Source: Prosopocoilus inquinatus | Lineage: Eukaryota; Arthropoda; Insecta; Coleoptera; Lucanidae | Length of the DNA stretch: 64,000 nt | Reading direction: 5' to 3' | Assembly (NCBI GenBank): GCA_036172665.1 | Contig: CM069871.1 | Span: forward strand, 57,100,713-57,164,712 | In this document: in pieces, positions 47,275 to 57,449 of the stretch | How positions within the stretch are numbered: the stretch's first letter is position 1 | Layout of the letters: each line of letters starts with the position of its first letter | Notes under the pieces: generated by a model | Told to the model about the DNA's origin: nothing | Database searches by the model: none | What the model saw: only the letters and a program-made list of their open reading frames with translations | Made by a program: the position numbers and the translations under genes

Positions 47275-48655
47275 TCTGTTTTCCTTTTATCTGGATACTC
47301 TGCTTGTCTCTAATTAAGATTAGGTGAAGATCAATTTTGTCGCGTTAACATCCATAACCGTCATGATCGAAGCTGCCGGTTGTGCTGTACACTAATTTCT
47401 TCAACACAATCTTGTTTCTACTCCAGGAAGGTACTAATGGTGAGTCAGAGGAACCACATGTATTTTCTTGTTTTTGCTTAATTTTAATACACGATATTCA
47501 AATATGAAATTATTAATTTTAATAATCGAGCTACCAATTTGCGACTTTTCGGACACATGTTATTTATTAACTGTTTTTATTCGAGAAAACACAATTATCT
47601 GTTTTACTTCATTTTGCCACTATACTACATTTCTCGTTTACCATAACAGATTAGTTACAACTCTACGACTTAATTAACTTCCACGTATGCTATAGAACAA
47701 GGAATTCGAATTCGAGTTCAAAGAGGTTCCGAGATCAATTACTATCGTTCTGGAACACCTTTTATTTAAGTTTATTTTTTCAGTAATTAGGTTTTGTCCG
47801 CAATCAACAATTGATTTTAAGTAAACGATATTTCTTGCTTAAGATAAAATACCGTATAAATGATTTAATGCAAACTTTTTGCATTAAATCATAACATTAT
47901 AACTGTGATTAAATTTAATAACTTCATGCTTATCGCTAAAAAGAGAATTGCATTTTTCAAACGTATGTAAGTACGTAGCTTTCGATCGGGTCCGGAATCC
48001 GTGTTTAGATACTCTTTATTATTTTACATTCACCGATAATTACGGCCGATTTACAATGTTATTTCGTTATATCACGCCATTACATATTTAAAAACAGACT
48101 GTCACAGTTTACCTAGGTACATGATTACCTTTAACTTTATAAAGAAAATTTGATACAGATCATCGGCTATTAAGCACAATAAATAAAGTTAACTATTGAC
48201 CATCTTTTCCTACTTTTGTTATTTTCAAGAATTAATTTAGCAACATTACATACAGAAATACATTAAAATTATAAAGTACTTAATTAGAGATAGAAAATAA
48301 GTTGCATTCTGAACAAACCAGAAACCAACGGATAGATTACTACTGAATAATTACAATATTGAGATTTGGGATTATGACAGTGTAGGTACGCCTAGAAGGG
48401 GAATTTAATGAGATAACTGTTCGAGATAACTCGTTCTTGGACAAGCAATTTCGGTGCTTATATTCGGTAACTTTGGGTAATTGGTAGGATTAAGTCGCTG
48501 TAAAATACATTTTTTTGTAAGAAGATTCTTACCGTTTTGGTTGCCATAGCTCAGTGCAGTCGGAGACTAAGGTGAATTCGGGAGGAAAATTCTTTGAACA
48601 CTTTTTTTTAAGTAAAAAGTTTTTTTTAATCTTGAACCGGACAGAAATATGATGG
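47275..48655. other. No gene seen; one 15-bp hairpin
   Basis: ATGATTTAATGCAAA and its exact complement lie three bases apart at 47860-47892. Nothing else is recognised. Confidence 0.4.
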
Positions 48656-48700
48656 GAACACGCTCGCTTTAGATTTATAGCTTCATCAGGAGTGAAAAAA
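48655..48700 (-). ncRNA. Degenerate hammerhead-like motif 3' of the PLE
   Basis: On the minus strand: CCUGAUGA, A, a two-base GC...GC stem around UAUAAAUCUAAA, then GAGCGUGUUC in place of GAAACGUGUUC. Its position downstream of the GIY-YIG frame is right for a PLE terminal ribozyme, but the core is mutated and the stems are minimal. Confidence 0.3.
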
Positions 48701-49827
48701 GTAAATAAACAAGTTGTCAAGAGAAACGAAAAGGTTACATGATTTTAAACTAAAATACGAGTTGTCCAGAATAAAGGTGAAAGTACATAGAACTAAATTA
48801 AAACTAATTTTTTTTTTTAATTAACAGATCAATATCCCATTTAAAGAATCCAGAAAACTACAAAATATGTCATTTAAATTTTCCAAATCCGTACGTTTAT
48901 TAATAGAATTTGGAGACATTTCAATTGTACACATTTCTATGAAACGTGAAAAATGTCTGTATTATCAAAGTCAAAATTATAATTATTTACTAATGAATGC
49001 TCTACAAGCATTGAATAATTTTTATTTGATATGGATATGATTTATGTTGGATTTATGTTGGACTAAACGTTTTTTAAATTTTGGCTTGTTTCACCTATAT
49101 CGGCTGTTTCAAATTGGGTGTGCACTGAAGGGATCTCCTAAACCATAAGAGATACAAATTCGGTTAAATGGAAGAAAAGTTGCACGAATCAATGCCTAAT
49201 TCGTATCCATTGAGAGAATGATTTTTTTTTCTTATTTCTTCTTGAGATATTAATGAAAATGTGAAAAATCGATTTTCTTTTTCTCTCTGTATCTCTTTTA
49301 TTATACTTAATTTTTAAATTCTGATTTAACTTTCTACAGGCACTTTTTGATTCTGCTTCGAATAGAGGTAGCAGAATTTAAGTCAAACGTTTCGTCTTTC
49401 CACGACCATCATCAGTTTCGATTTTTTAAACACAATTTATGTCTTTTTATTGTTCTATTCGATAGCATCTTTTCTCCTGATTGTAACGGTATATCACACT
49501 TAATAGTTGATATTAATCTGAAGCTTAAATAATACAGATTTTTATGTGAAAATTTTATTTAATACATAATTTCAAATTTTCAGTTCGTTTTCTTAGCTAT
49601 AGTGTAAATTATAATAAACTATTTAAAGTTTTTCTGTATCGTTATTTTAATAATGCACTACACTTACGAAAATGAATTTTTACCGACAAATATCTAGTGG
49701 TTCTGATATAACTTGCTAGATCAGTATCTCAGTTTTAGTATAGGAATGAAAAAGCCTAGTTTTTAATTTTGACTCGCATTGTTGGATTAAAAGAAAAAGT
49801 GAATACTAATTATACTAAAAATATTTA

Positions 49828-50083
49828 AACATATAAAATAACGACATCTTACTATCGCTTTTTGACCTAACATTGCAGTAGGATAGACAAATTGAAGCGA
49901 GATTTGCTCCTAATGAGTCCCCCATGCAAGGCGGCCATGCTTGCTGTCAAAGCATAATGAAAATTTTAGAAACATTTTGTGCAAATCGTCTCTGCTGAAG
50001 AAGCCCCAAGCAGGGCTGAAACAGCTGTCCAGAGGCTGCTCGAGGTTCTCACTGCAATCAAAAACGATTTGCACAAAATTTTT
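49828..50083 (+). mobile_element. Hammerhead-bearing retroposon, copy with intact ribozyme core
   Basis: It starts AACATATAAAATAACGACAT and contains the shared body (TGCAGTAGGATAGACAAATT, GCGGCCATGCTTGCTGTC), then the ribozyme, then CTCGAGGTTCTCACTGCAAT and a GATTTGCACAAAATTTTTCT end. A shared AATATTTA, extending to CTAAAAATATTTA, borders both sides (49815-49827 and 50084-50096), a probable target duplication of 8-13 bp. TTTTGTGCAAATC before the ribozyme pairs with GATTTGCACAAAA after it. In the 60.8- and 63.7-kb copies the ribozyme segment lies in the opposite orientation relative to the body. Confidence 0.85.
49988..50036 (+). ncRNA. Hammerhead ribozyme, intact core
   Basis: In order: stem I strand GUCUCUG (49988-49994), core CUGAAGA (49995-50001), stem II AGCCC-CAAGCA-GGGCU (five pairs), core GAA (50018-50020), stem III ACA-GC-UGU (50021-50028), cleavage-site C at 50029, and stem I return CAGAGGC (50030-50036). 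Stem I has seven pairs including one G-U. All invariant core positions of the CUGANGA...GAA...UH pattern are present. The very short stem III is typical of hammerheads in Penelope-like elements and related small retroelements. RNA self-cleavage is predicted immediately after 50029. Confidence 0.8.
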
Positions 50084-50388
50084 CTAAAAATATTTAGATA
50101 TTACTGAATAGTGCCTTCTACAAATACATTGGCAGCTAAAACGAATATTTTTGTGATAAATTTTAAAGATATTTTCTATAATAATGTATTTTTTTTTAAT
50201 TTCTTTAGCACTCAGTGGCTCTCAACACTTCACTATCTTTAATTTTTGTTAAATACGGTTAAGTCCAAAAATGGTAGTAAATATTGTCACTCGTTTTGAT
50301 CAGTTGAAGTTTGGCACGTTATATCGGGACCACCATCCATAATTTAAACAGGATAAAGCAGGCTTTATATTTTGGATATTGAAACAAT

Positions 50389-50551
50389 GACTAGCATTAA
50401 GATAAATAATAAGGAGGAACTAAGAAGGCGAATATTAGATTCTTACAGAAATGTTTCGCGAATTCATGTTCAACGCGCCAGACAACAGATAGGAGTAAGA
50501 ACGAATGTGTGTTTTGAAAACAGTGGAGGACATTTCGAGGATTTACTTTAA
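50389..50551 (+). pseudogene. Transposase C-terminal remnant inside the long-arm TIR element
   Basis: The frame EELRRRILDSYRNVSRIHVQ, then VCFENSGGHFEDLL and a TAA, matches the C-terminus of Tc1/mariner-superfamily transposases of the DUF4817 type, which end in a GGHFEHLL-like motif (compare the end of the gene at 10533-11594). Nothing of the catalytic domain was found upstream. It could be the last piece of this element's own transposase or a nested relic. Confidence 0.65.
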
Positions 50552-53414
50552 TTTATTTATTTCACTTTATTTATTTCACAGAGTCATGTTCTTCGTCTAT
50601 AATTTTTATTCAACTTATTTATTCTGTTCTTGTAATTTAATATGTTTATACTGATGTTTATTTGGTTTGTGTTAACCACCTCATATCATTTAGTCAATAT
50701 TTATTGACTTTTCCTCTTCCGACAACTGAATGTTGTTGCTAATACTTAACCAATAAAAAAAGAGGTTAGGAATAGATTTATTTATTAAGAAAAACATGAC
50801 GAAACGATATCAGTTTTTTTGTCATATTCCAACTTTACTTGAAAAAAAGTTATTAAGTATTATACTCACTGAAATCAAAGGAAAAAATGCTTTCGACTAG
50901 AATAATAAAAAGATAAGAAAAGTAACAAAAAATTTGAAATTAGGTATTAAATATTCATATAAAATCTGAATTATTTAAGCTTCAAATTGACTATTAAGTG
51001 TGATATATCATTGTAATCAGGAGAAAAAATGCTATCGAATAGAACAATAAAAACACATAAGTTTTATTTAAAAAATCGAAACTGATGATGGTCGTGGGAA
51101 GACGAAACGTTTGACTTCAATTCTATTACTCTTACTCGAAGCAGAATCAAAAAGTGCCTAGAAAGTTAAATCAGAATTTCAAAATTATGTATAATAAAAG
51201 AGATACAGAGAGGAAAAGAAAATCGATTTTCTCACATTTTTATTAATAACTCAAGAAGAAATTAGAAAAAAATCATTCTCTCAATGGAGACGAATTAGGC
51301 ATTGATTCATGCACCTTTTCTTCCATTTAACCGAATTTGTATCTCTTACGGTTTAGGAGATCCATTCAGTGCACACCCAATTTGAAACAGCCGGTATAAA
51401 CAGAATTACAATTTGAACATTTGATTTCATAAACCACGTTAGGTTGTTTTAATTTCGGTATTTTGGTTTTTAAATTCGAAAAAATTAAATTTAAATTATT
51501 CACAGATTTACTGGCTAAAATTAAAATATGTTTTTTTGAAAATGTGTTTAAATGTATTGTGTAATGGTTCAATATAAGGCAATAATATGTATTTATGGTT
51601 CGAAGTTTATCTAATATTATTAAAGACATTTGAATTTAGTAAGTATTTAACACGATTTTTAATTACTGATTCAATAAGATTTATTGGATAAGAATTTTGA
51701 GTAAGAGTTAGCTTTATTAAATTTAAGTTATCGTAAATGAAAACTTTATCAGAAAGTAAAATAGCTCGATCTGTTAATGAAATAATGGTTGCAATTTTAA
51801 TTTTTGGGTGTGTATAAGTGAAAATTTATGTACCTACCTGACCAGGTAGGTTTATGAAACCAATTAGTAATTAATTTATCATTCTGTCTGATAATATTTA
51901 CATTAAGAAAACTCATTGAATTATTATTTTCTTTTTCTACTGTAAATTGTAATCTATTACGAAAAGAATTAAATTTATTTAATCTACCTTATCGGAAGGC
52001 AAAATCAATAAAATGTCATCTACATAACGAAAATATAACGTTAAATTGAATGATAAAAAGTTAATAACAGACTTCTCTAGTTCTTGCAAAACAATTTCAG
52101 CTAAAGCCAGAGATAAAGGAGAACCCATTACTATACCAAAAATCTGTTTATAAAATTTATCATTGAAAGCAAAATAAGATATTTCAAAAGATAAATCTAC
52201 TATTTCTAAAAAGTTACCTTTGAAAATATCAGTAAAATCTTTAATCTCTAACCACCTATCATTAATACTTTTTAACGCTAAATCTTTAGGAATGTTAGTA
52301 AATAAAGAAATAACATCTAAAGAAATTATAATGCAATTATTTAGTACAGTTATTTGTTTTAATTTTTCTACGAGTTCAAAAGAATTTTTTTATAAAATAT
52401 TCTAATTTACTAGTAACCTGAGTAATGATTTTTGAAATAAATTTATATAAGAAATATGGAGAAGAATCAATAGTGGAAACTATAGGACGAAGAGTTGTAT
52501 TAGGTTTATGAATTTTCGGAATACAGTATAATTTAGGAAATATGGGATGTTGTACTTTAAAAGATTTAGCCACAATATTACTAATTTCAACGGATTTCTC
52601 TATGTCATTAATAATACTGAAAATTTTACGTTGATAAGATTCGGTGGGATCGCTAGCTAATTCTACATAAATATGTATTATTATCAGACAGCATAGTTTG
52701 AACTTTTGAAAAGTAATCAGTTTTATTTTATTTATTTACTAAAACAGTTACATTGCTTTTATCAGCTGTAGTAACAATAATATTGGGGATATCTTTAAGA
52801 AATTTTTTACAAGACAAGAGATCTCTAATAAGAGTCTTATACTTTGATTTTTCAAAAGTTTTATCAATATTTCTATTATAATTCAAAAAATTAGAACAAA
52901 ATTTATTTCTTATTTGTATTTTTGAAGGTGAATCTAAAGATTTTATACCAAACTCTAAGATACTTAATACTTTTAAGAAATCTACTTGTTGTTTATGAAA
53001 ATAAGGTAATGAAATTTTTTTGCCTAAAGCGAAAATATATTTTAAATTTGACGGAATCTCAGTTTTTGCATAATTTACAAGCCACCTATTTATTACATTT
53101 TGATCAAATTTAATGTAAATTTTTTTATCTCTAATAGAAATACGATCATTTGACTTTTTAATCTGTGTCAATCGAATTTTATTAAAATACCTTTCATTTT
53201 TTTTTAATTTCAAAATTTAGAAAATTAGTCAATGTGATATTTTCAAGGAAATTACTTAACTGACCTAAGGTATAATCTAATTTCCAAGTTAATTTGGTAA
53301 GAACTTTGAAAGTTACCTCTATTGCATATGAAAGAGTTTCTTTTTGTTGCGTAATGCGTGAAAGAAAAAAAAAACATAACGTAACCATACCAAATTTATT
53401 GAGCACCAAGTAAT

Positions 53415-54360
53415 CTCTTTAAACTGCAATTACTAAAACAGTCCGACAAAAATGAAATCAATACCGATATTTACGGTTAAATTACGCAAATTTTCTTTGA
53501 CTGTATCTGTAATTGAAAAATCAAAAGTGCAGATGAAAAATGTTATAATTAAAAAATATACACTATATAACACAAGTGATTAATGCAAAATTGAATATAA
53601 TTAACATGAGTACACTGTACGTACCTATATAGGGTGACAAATATAAACGTAAAACTCAAACTATATACAATTAGCCAAAACTAAATTTAATGCACGGTAT
53701 GATAAAAAAATGATATGATTTCTTATCTGATTCAATACTTGACATAAGGAAGATCATTCCCTCACGCAGAAACTTCACGGCTCCAATATTCAGAACTTCA
53801 GAACGACAAACGCAAAAAAATATTCGGTTCCATTCCTTCAAACGAGGCAACGCAAAATCAGGCAAAATCCTTATGCAACTTCGGATAAATAACAGACTGC
53901 TTGGTCCAAATTATTCGAAGTTAGAAAAAGCAGCGGGGCCCAGCAACGTGGAAGAATCGAATAAGAAAACTTCGGGTACTAGAAAAAGTAGCTGCACCCA
54001 ACAGTAAGACAGCATCCGATAGTAGAAAAACTAGCCTTTTCTGCTAGTTTTTAGAAGAAGAATGTACTCCTTAAAATTGAAACTACAACAAAAGTCGCGA
54101 GAAATACGGTAATCATAAGGTAATTTTAAGAAAAAAACTATACGTGTTACTTAAATAGGAATGTAAATTTTGGCTGAGTAAATAATTTTGTTTCTCTCTT
54201 CTTTTTATCTCGCAAGACTTCTCCATTCTCACTCGTTGGCTTTATCTCTACCTTTATCACTATCCTTCCCTTCTTTCTTCCCTTCTAATATTAAGATTAC
54301 GACACTTCTCTTCATATAGGCTTTTCATCCTTTTCTCACTTTCTTTTTTTAGTTTTTTAG
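53415..54360. other. No gene seen
   Basis: Presumed 5' flank of the PLE and unrelated AT-rich sequence. No upstream PLE terminal repeat could be matched to the 3' side. Confidence 0.4.
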
Positions 54361-54797
54361 TTTAAGTGTACAAAGGTTAAATGGAGCAGCCAGCGTTTTT
54401 GACGCAGTGCTAGACCAAAGTTAGTATATGGGAAGTTGCCTCATTCAATATCGGACGGATTCGACATTTTTCGTATGGGTCTCAGGTCTACGTCACTCGT
54501 CCAAGCTGAGGCTCCATTTATAATCATCATAATAGTTGCGTTGTTATGGTAACGGCACCAACTGGGCATGTGCCGTGGATCGGGACCAATCAAAATCGCC
54601 AAAGTCTACTCTGACGTCACGAGAGACCCCCCTCCAGCGCGACCAGGCATTTGGCTTTATGCAGGTAAGTCCAAGCGTGTGAGACAACTTCTCATATATT
54701 AACTTTGGTGCTAGACTTCGCCTTTGTTTTTACATTGGGCTCATAAAACGTTGTGAATACATATTAAATAAAGGCATTATTATTATTATTATTATTA
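54361..54797 (+). mobile_element. Retroposon 3' end with (ATT)n tail, interrupted by a MITE
   Basis: After the MITE at 54415-54708 is removed, the sequence ends TAAATAAAGGC followed by about six ATT units (54776-54796). AATAAA-like signals and short microsatellite tails are usual at the 3' ends of some LINEs and SINEs. No coding part is present, so the family is unknown. Confidence 0.45.
54415..54708. repeat. MITE with CCAAAGTTA termini
   Basis: Arms of about 35 bases (CCAAAGTTAGTATATGGGAA and its imperfect complement) with TGCTAGA directly outside both ends (54408-54414 and 54709-54715), a 7- or 8-bp target duplication. The interior is unusually GC-rich and contains two TGACGTCA-like sites; no coding capacity. 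Confidence 0.8.
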
Positions 54798-55032
54798 AAT
54801 AAGAATTTCAATAGAGAATTCCCGAAACAAAACGAAAGAATGAAAAGTAACGATCATTGAAAAAGTGAACGTTACAACGCCGCCTCTTAAGTTCTTAAGT
54901 AGCAGGAACCATTTCAACTCCTTTTTCTTCATTAGTAAGTAAATTATAATATTCAATAAGTGAATTTCTGGATGATGCAATTAATAAATGTAATAGTACT
55001 ATAGGTATATTTATATAGATGTAGGTATATGT

Positions 55033-55521
55033 ATACAGAATGATTCAAAATAAGTGACCGGCCCGATAACCACAGACAGTAATCGAAAAATCAAATCAAC
55101 ATAACTGTAAACATAAAGTATGTTGGACAATGAGTTATAAAATGGTTGATGATCACTAGAATAGCTGTATTACGTCAAAATATCCTGCTGATGATGGCGA
55201 AATACGGCAATTAATAATTAACTTATTAATCTACTTGTTTATGAAAATAAGGTAATGAAAATTTTTTACCTAAAGCGAAAATATATTTTAAATTTGACGG
55301 AATCTCAGTTTTTGTATAATTTACTTTATTTTACTTTACTCTAAAACATACTTAATTAACTTAATTTTAAAAACGCCTTACACATCATATTCCAATAAGC
55401 ATCGTGCTGTTTCCATTTGGAATTTACATGCTATTGATTTTTGTAATGCCTCTAATAAATTTATTTACATGGGCAAATCCGTCCCTAACGGTCAGATACT
55501 TATTCTGAATCAGCCTGTATT
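55033..55521. mobile_element. Family E TIR element, copy 2, carrying PLE sequence
   Basis: Tips TATACAGAATGATTCAAAAT and, inverted, ATACAGGCTGATTCAGAATA match the family E ends at 28596-29971. The interior contains a decayed hammerhead-like segment near 55188-55208 (CUGAUGA directly followed by UGGCGAAAUACGG, with stem II missing) and a PLE fragment at 55230-55324. Confidence 0.75.
55230..55324 (-). repeat. PLE reverse transcriptase fragment within a DNA element
   Basis: About 95 bases nearly identical to 52980-53078 of the PLE above, including TAAAGCGAAAATATATTTTA and TTTGACGGAATCTCAGTTTT. Orientation is the same. It encodes part of the PLE N-terminal region and is truncated on both sides. 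Confidence 0.85.
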
Positions 55522-55524
55522 TAT

Positions 55525-56160
55525 TATTAATGTATCGCTTTAACTAGTATTACCGTGTTTACTACTGTCATCTTCTAATTTCATTAGCTTTCAACTGCAA
55601 TCTCTTGTGTTTTTTTTTTCCTTGTGACATTCATTTTATTTACATTTATTTTTTAGACAATCAATTTAACGATTGCAGTATTTGAAACTACAATAACAAT
55701 AATTATCCGCAGTTAATTTATTTGCGGCATTCGGCTAGAATAATGTGGATGAATTTCAGCATCGCAATCAACTTCCAAATAGGTTTAACTGCGTGGACAT
55801 TCAATCGGTTATTCGTTCATGCATATGTATGGGCTCTTGTATTCATGATGCCCAAATTATTTTCTCAAAGTAAACATTGCAAATGTGATTAAATCGAAGC
55901 GTAACATAAGCTCGGAGGGAACATTCAATCGTAGATCTGTTTTCAATCTAATTACTCTAATTCCAAATCACAAAGAATACTTGAGGAAAAGAACTACGCC
56001 TGGAATACGATTGGTCAGAAAAATGTTTCATAAGAATCCAGAATCTTATCATAATTATTTTTTCTGCGATTCAGTACACTTTATTTAATTAAGATACTTT
56101 ACTACATTAGAAATCATGTCGAAGTACAATTCATTGGAAAATACAAAATGAAACACTTGC
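55525..56160. other. No gene seen
   Basis: No element ends or exons recognised. The 67-codon frame at 55885-56088 has no identifiable family. Confidence 0.4.
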
Positions 56161-56164
56161 AGCT

Positions 56165-57442
56165 TATACAGGCTGTTCTTTTACCGTGTGCAAATATTTA
56201 AACCTACATACATCACCATAAATGGCAACGATTAAACTTGTATGCCCTTAACACTAAGTTAATAGTTTTCGAGAAAAATTTTATTTATGATTAAATTATT
56301 TGAGTTTCACTCTATTAATAAATGTTTTATTTCGAGTAGGCGAGTAGGCAGCTGTTTCAATCGCAACAGAAAAAAATATATTTTCTCTCTAAGGAAGTCT
56401 TCATTATGTTGACATTTACACTTAGATTTTACAGTTCTCTATACAGGGTGTGTGCAAATATTTAAACCTTTAATATATCACCGTAAATGGCAACGATTAA
56501 TGTTTGCCCTTAACACCAAATTAATAGTTTTCGAGAAAAATGCACTGGAAGATTTTCACCAAACCGTTTAAGAAGTGCTGGCATAGCTAACGACTGGATG
56601 GTACACCGCCTTGCCTGTGTGAATGACGACCCGAATAAAGGTCAGTGTTTTACGATGTCATAAACGAACATCTGTTTGATTCGTATGAAGCCTATTAATA
56701 GATCGTAATAGTCGAAACGTTTTAAACGCGCTCACAAAGCGCCTGGATTAATTATAACAAGTGCCACTTCTCTCCAAGTAATTCTAATTTTAGGTATTTT
56801 CAAATTATAAACTGACGATTATAATTACAAATTATAAACTGACGATTATGAATTCCACAAGGAATGCGGATGAGTTAAATAATGACATCACAGTCATTCA
56901 TCCTTTTATTTTCGGATATGCTTTTTATTACGACAATTTTTTGTGTTTTTACAACGGCGGCCGCTGTAACGCTTTTAAGATGGGGCAGTATTACATTAGC
57001 GTTCTGCAGTTACGAAAAATTTGACAAACGAAGATAGATTTTTGATTCGTAAAAACGCATATTAAGATCGTAATGGCATTTACAAATAACGAAAAAACAG
57101 ATATACTCTTGTACGGGGAAGTCCGCGGAAACTCACATAGGGCCCGGGCATTGTAATAAACGATATCAGTGATTTTTATTACGAAACGCTGTAGAATGAG
57201 TTTAAATGCGGGACTCTTTTTATGATCGGCGCTGTGTGTGGGCACACCCACTGACTATAGAGGAAGGCGTCAATGACCTTGCTGAATGTTTCTCTCTCGC
57301 ACATTTCAGCAGTTTCAAACAAGTGGAACTTCCGAATTTTTTTGGCTATGATTCGGTAGCCACCCAAAAATACGCAAGGTAGCACTTCACGTACTTATAC
57401 TGAGGTTCTTTTATTTGCACACAGTAAAAGAACAACCTATGT
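56165..57442. mobile_element. Family D TIR element, copy 2, with duplicated end and captured flank
   Basis: The left tip TATACAGGCTGTTCTTTTAC and the right end (complement of TTACATAGGTTGTTCTTTTA) match copy 1. A second end, CTATACAGGGTGTGTGCAAA, begins at about 56441, so the first 115 bases are repeated. Between the two ends lies the reverse complement of the sequence that flanks copy 1 on its right (18605-18762). The inner unit 56443-57442 is about 1.0 kb. Confidence 0.75.
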
Positions 57443-57449
57443 AACGAAA

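Larger units (their letters stand above)
49100..51394. mobile_element. TIR element with about 470-bp inverted arms, inserted in the PLE
   Basis: The arms (49100 to about 49582 and about 50934 to 51394) begin CGGCTGTTTCAAATTGGGTG and stay alignable for about 470 bases. TATA occurs on both sides (49096-49099 and 51395-51398), and removing the element plus one TATA joins the PLE frame at the YIG tyrosine. The interior holds a transposase C-terminal remnant and a nested retroposon. Long arms and a 4-bp duplication do not fit mariner or hAT; superfamily unassigned. Confidence 0.88.
48821..53409 (-). pseudogene. Penelope-like retroelement: reverse transcriptase plus GIY-YIG, split by an insertion
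   Basis: The frame begins near 53409 and ends at 48821. Without the 2.3-kb insertion (49100-51394) the coding length is about 2.3 kb, normal for a PLE. N-terminal to C-terminal: NIIVTTADKSNVTVLVNK and LYCIPKIHKPN...LRPIVS, diagnostic for PLE reverse transcriptases; SLDVISLFTNIPKDLA (motif A); GSPLSLALAEI (motif B); YVDDILL (catalytic box, 52015-52026); then PNVVYEIKCSNCNSVYTG, the start of the GIY-YIG region. It resumes beyond the insertion with IGETSQNLK and HSLVNNYNFDFDNTDIFHVS. Frameshifts occur near 53200, 52735 and 52380, with stops in several places. Different family from the copies at 30.3 and 62 kb. Confidence 0.9.

Noticed and set aside
51078..51116. Functional hammerhead in the arms of the long-TIR element
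   Set aside because: CUGAUGA and GAAACG are present in both arms, but stem II has only three pairs with two unpaired bases and stem I does not pair beyond three bases. It is listed only among decayed motifs.
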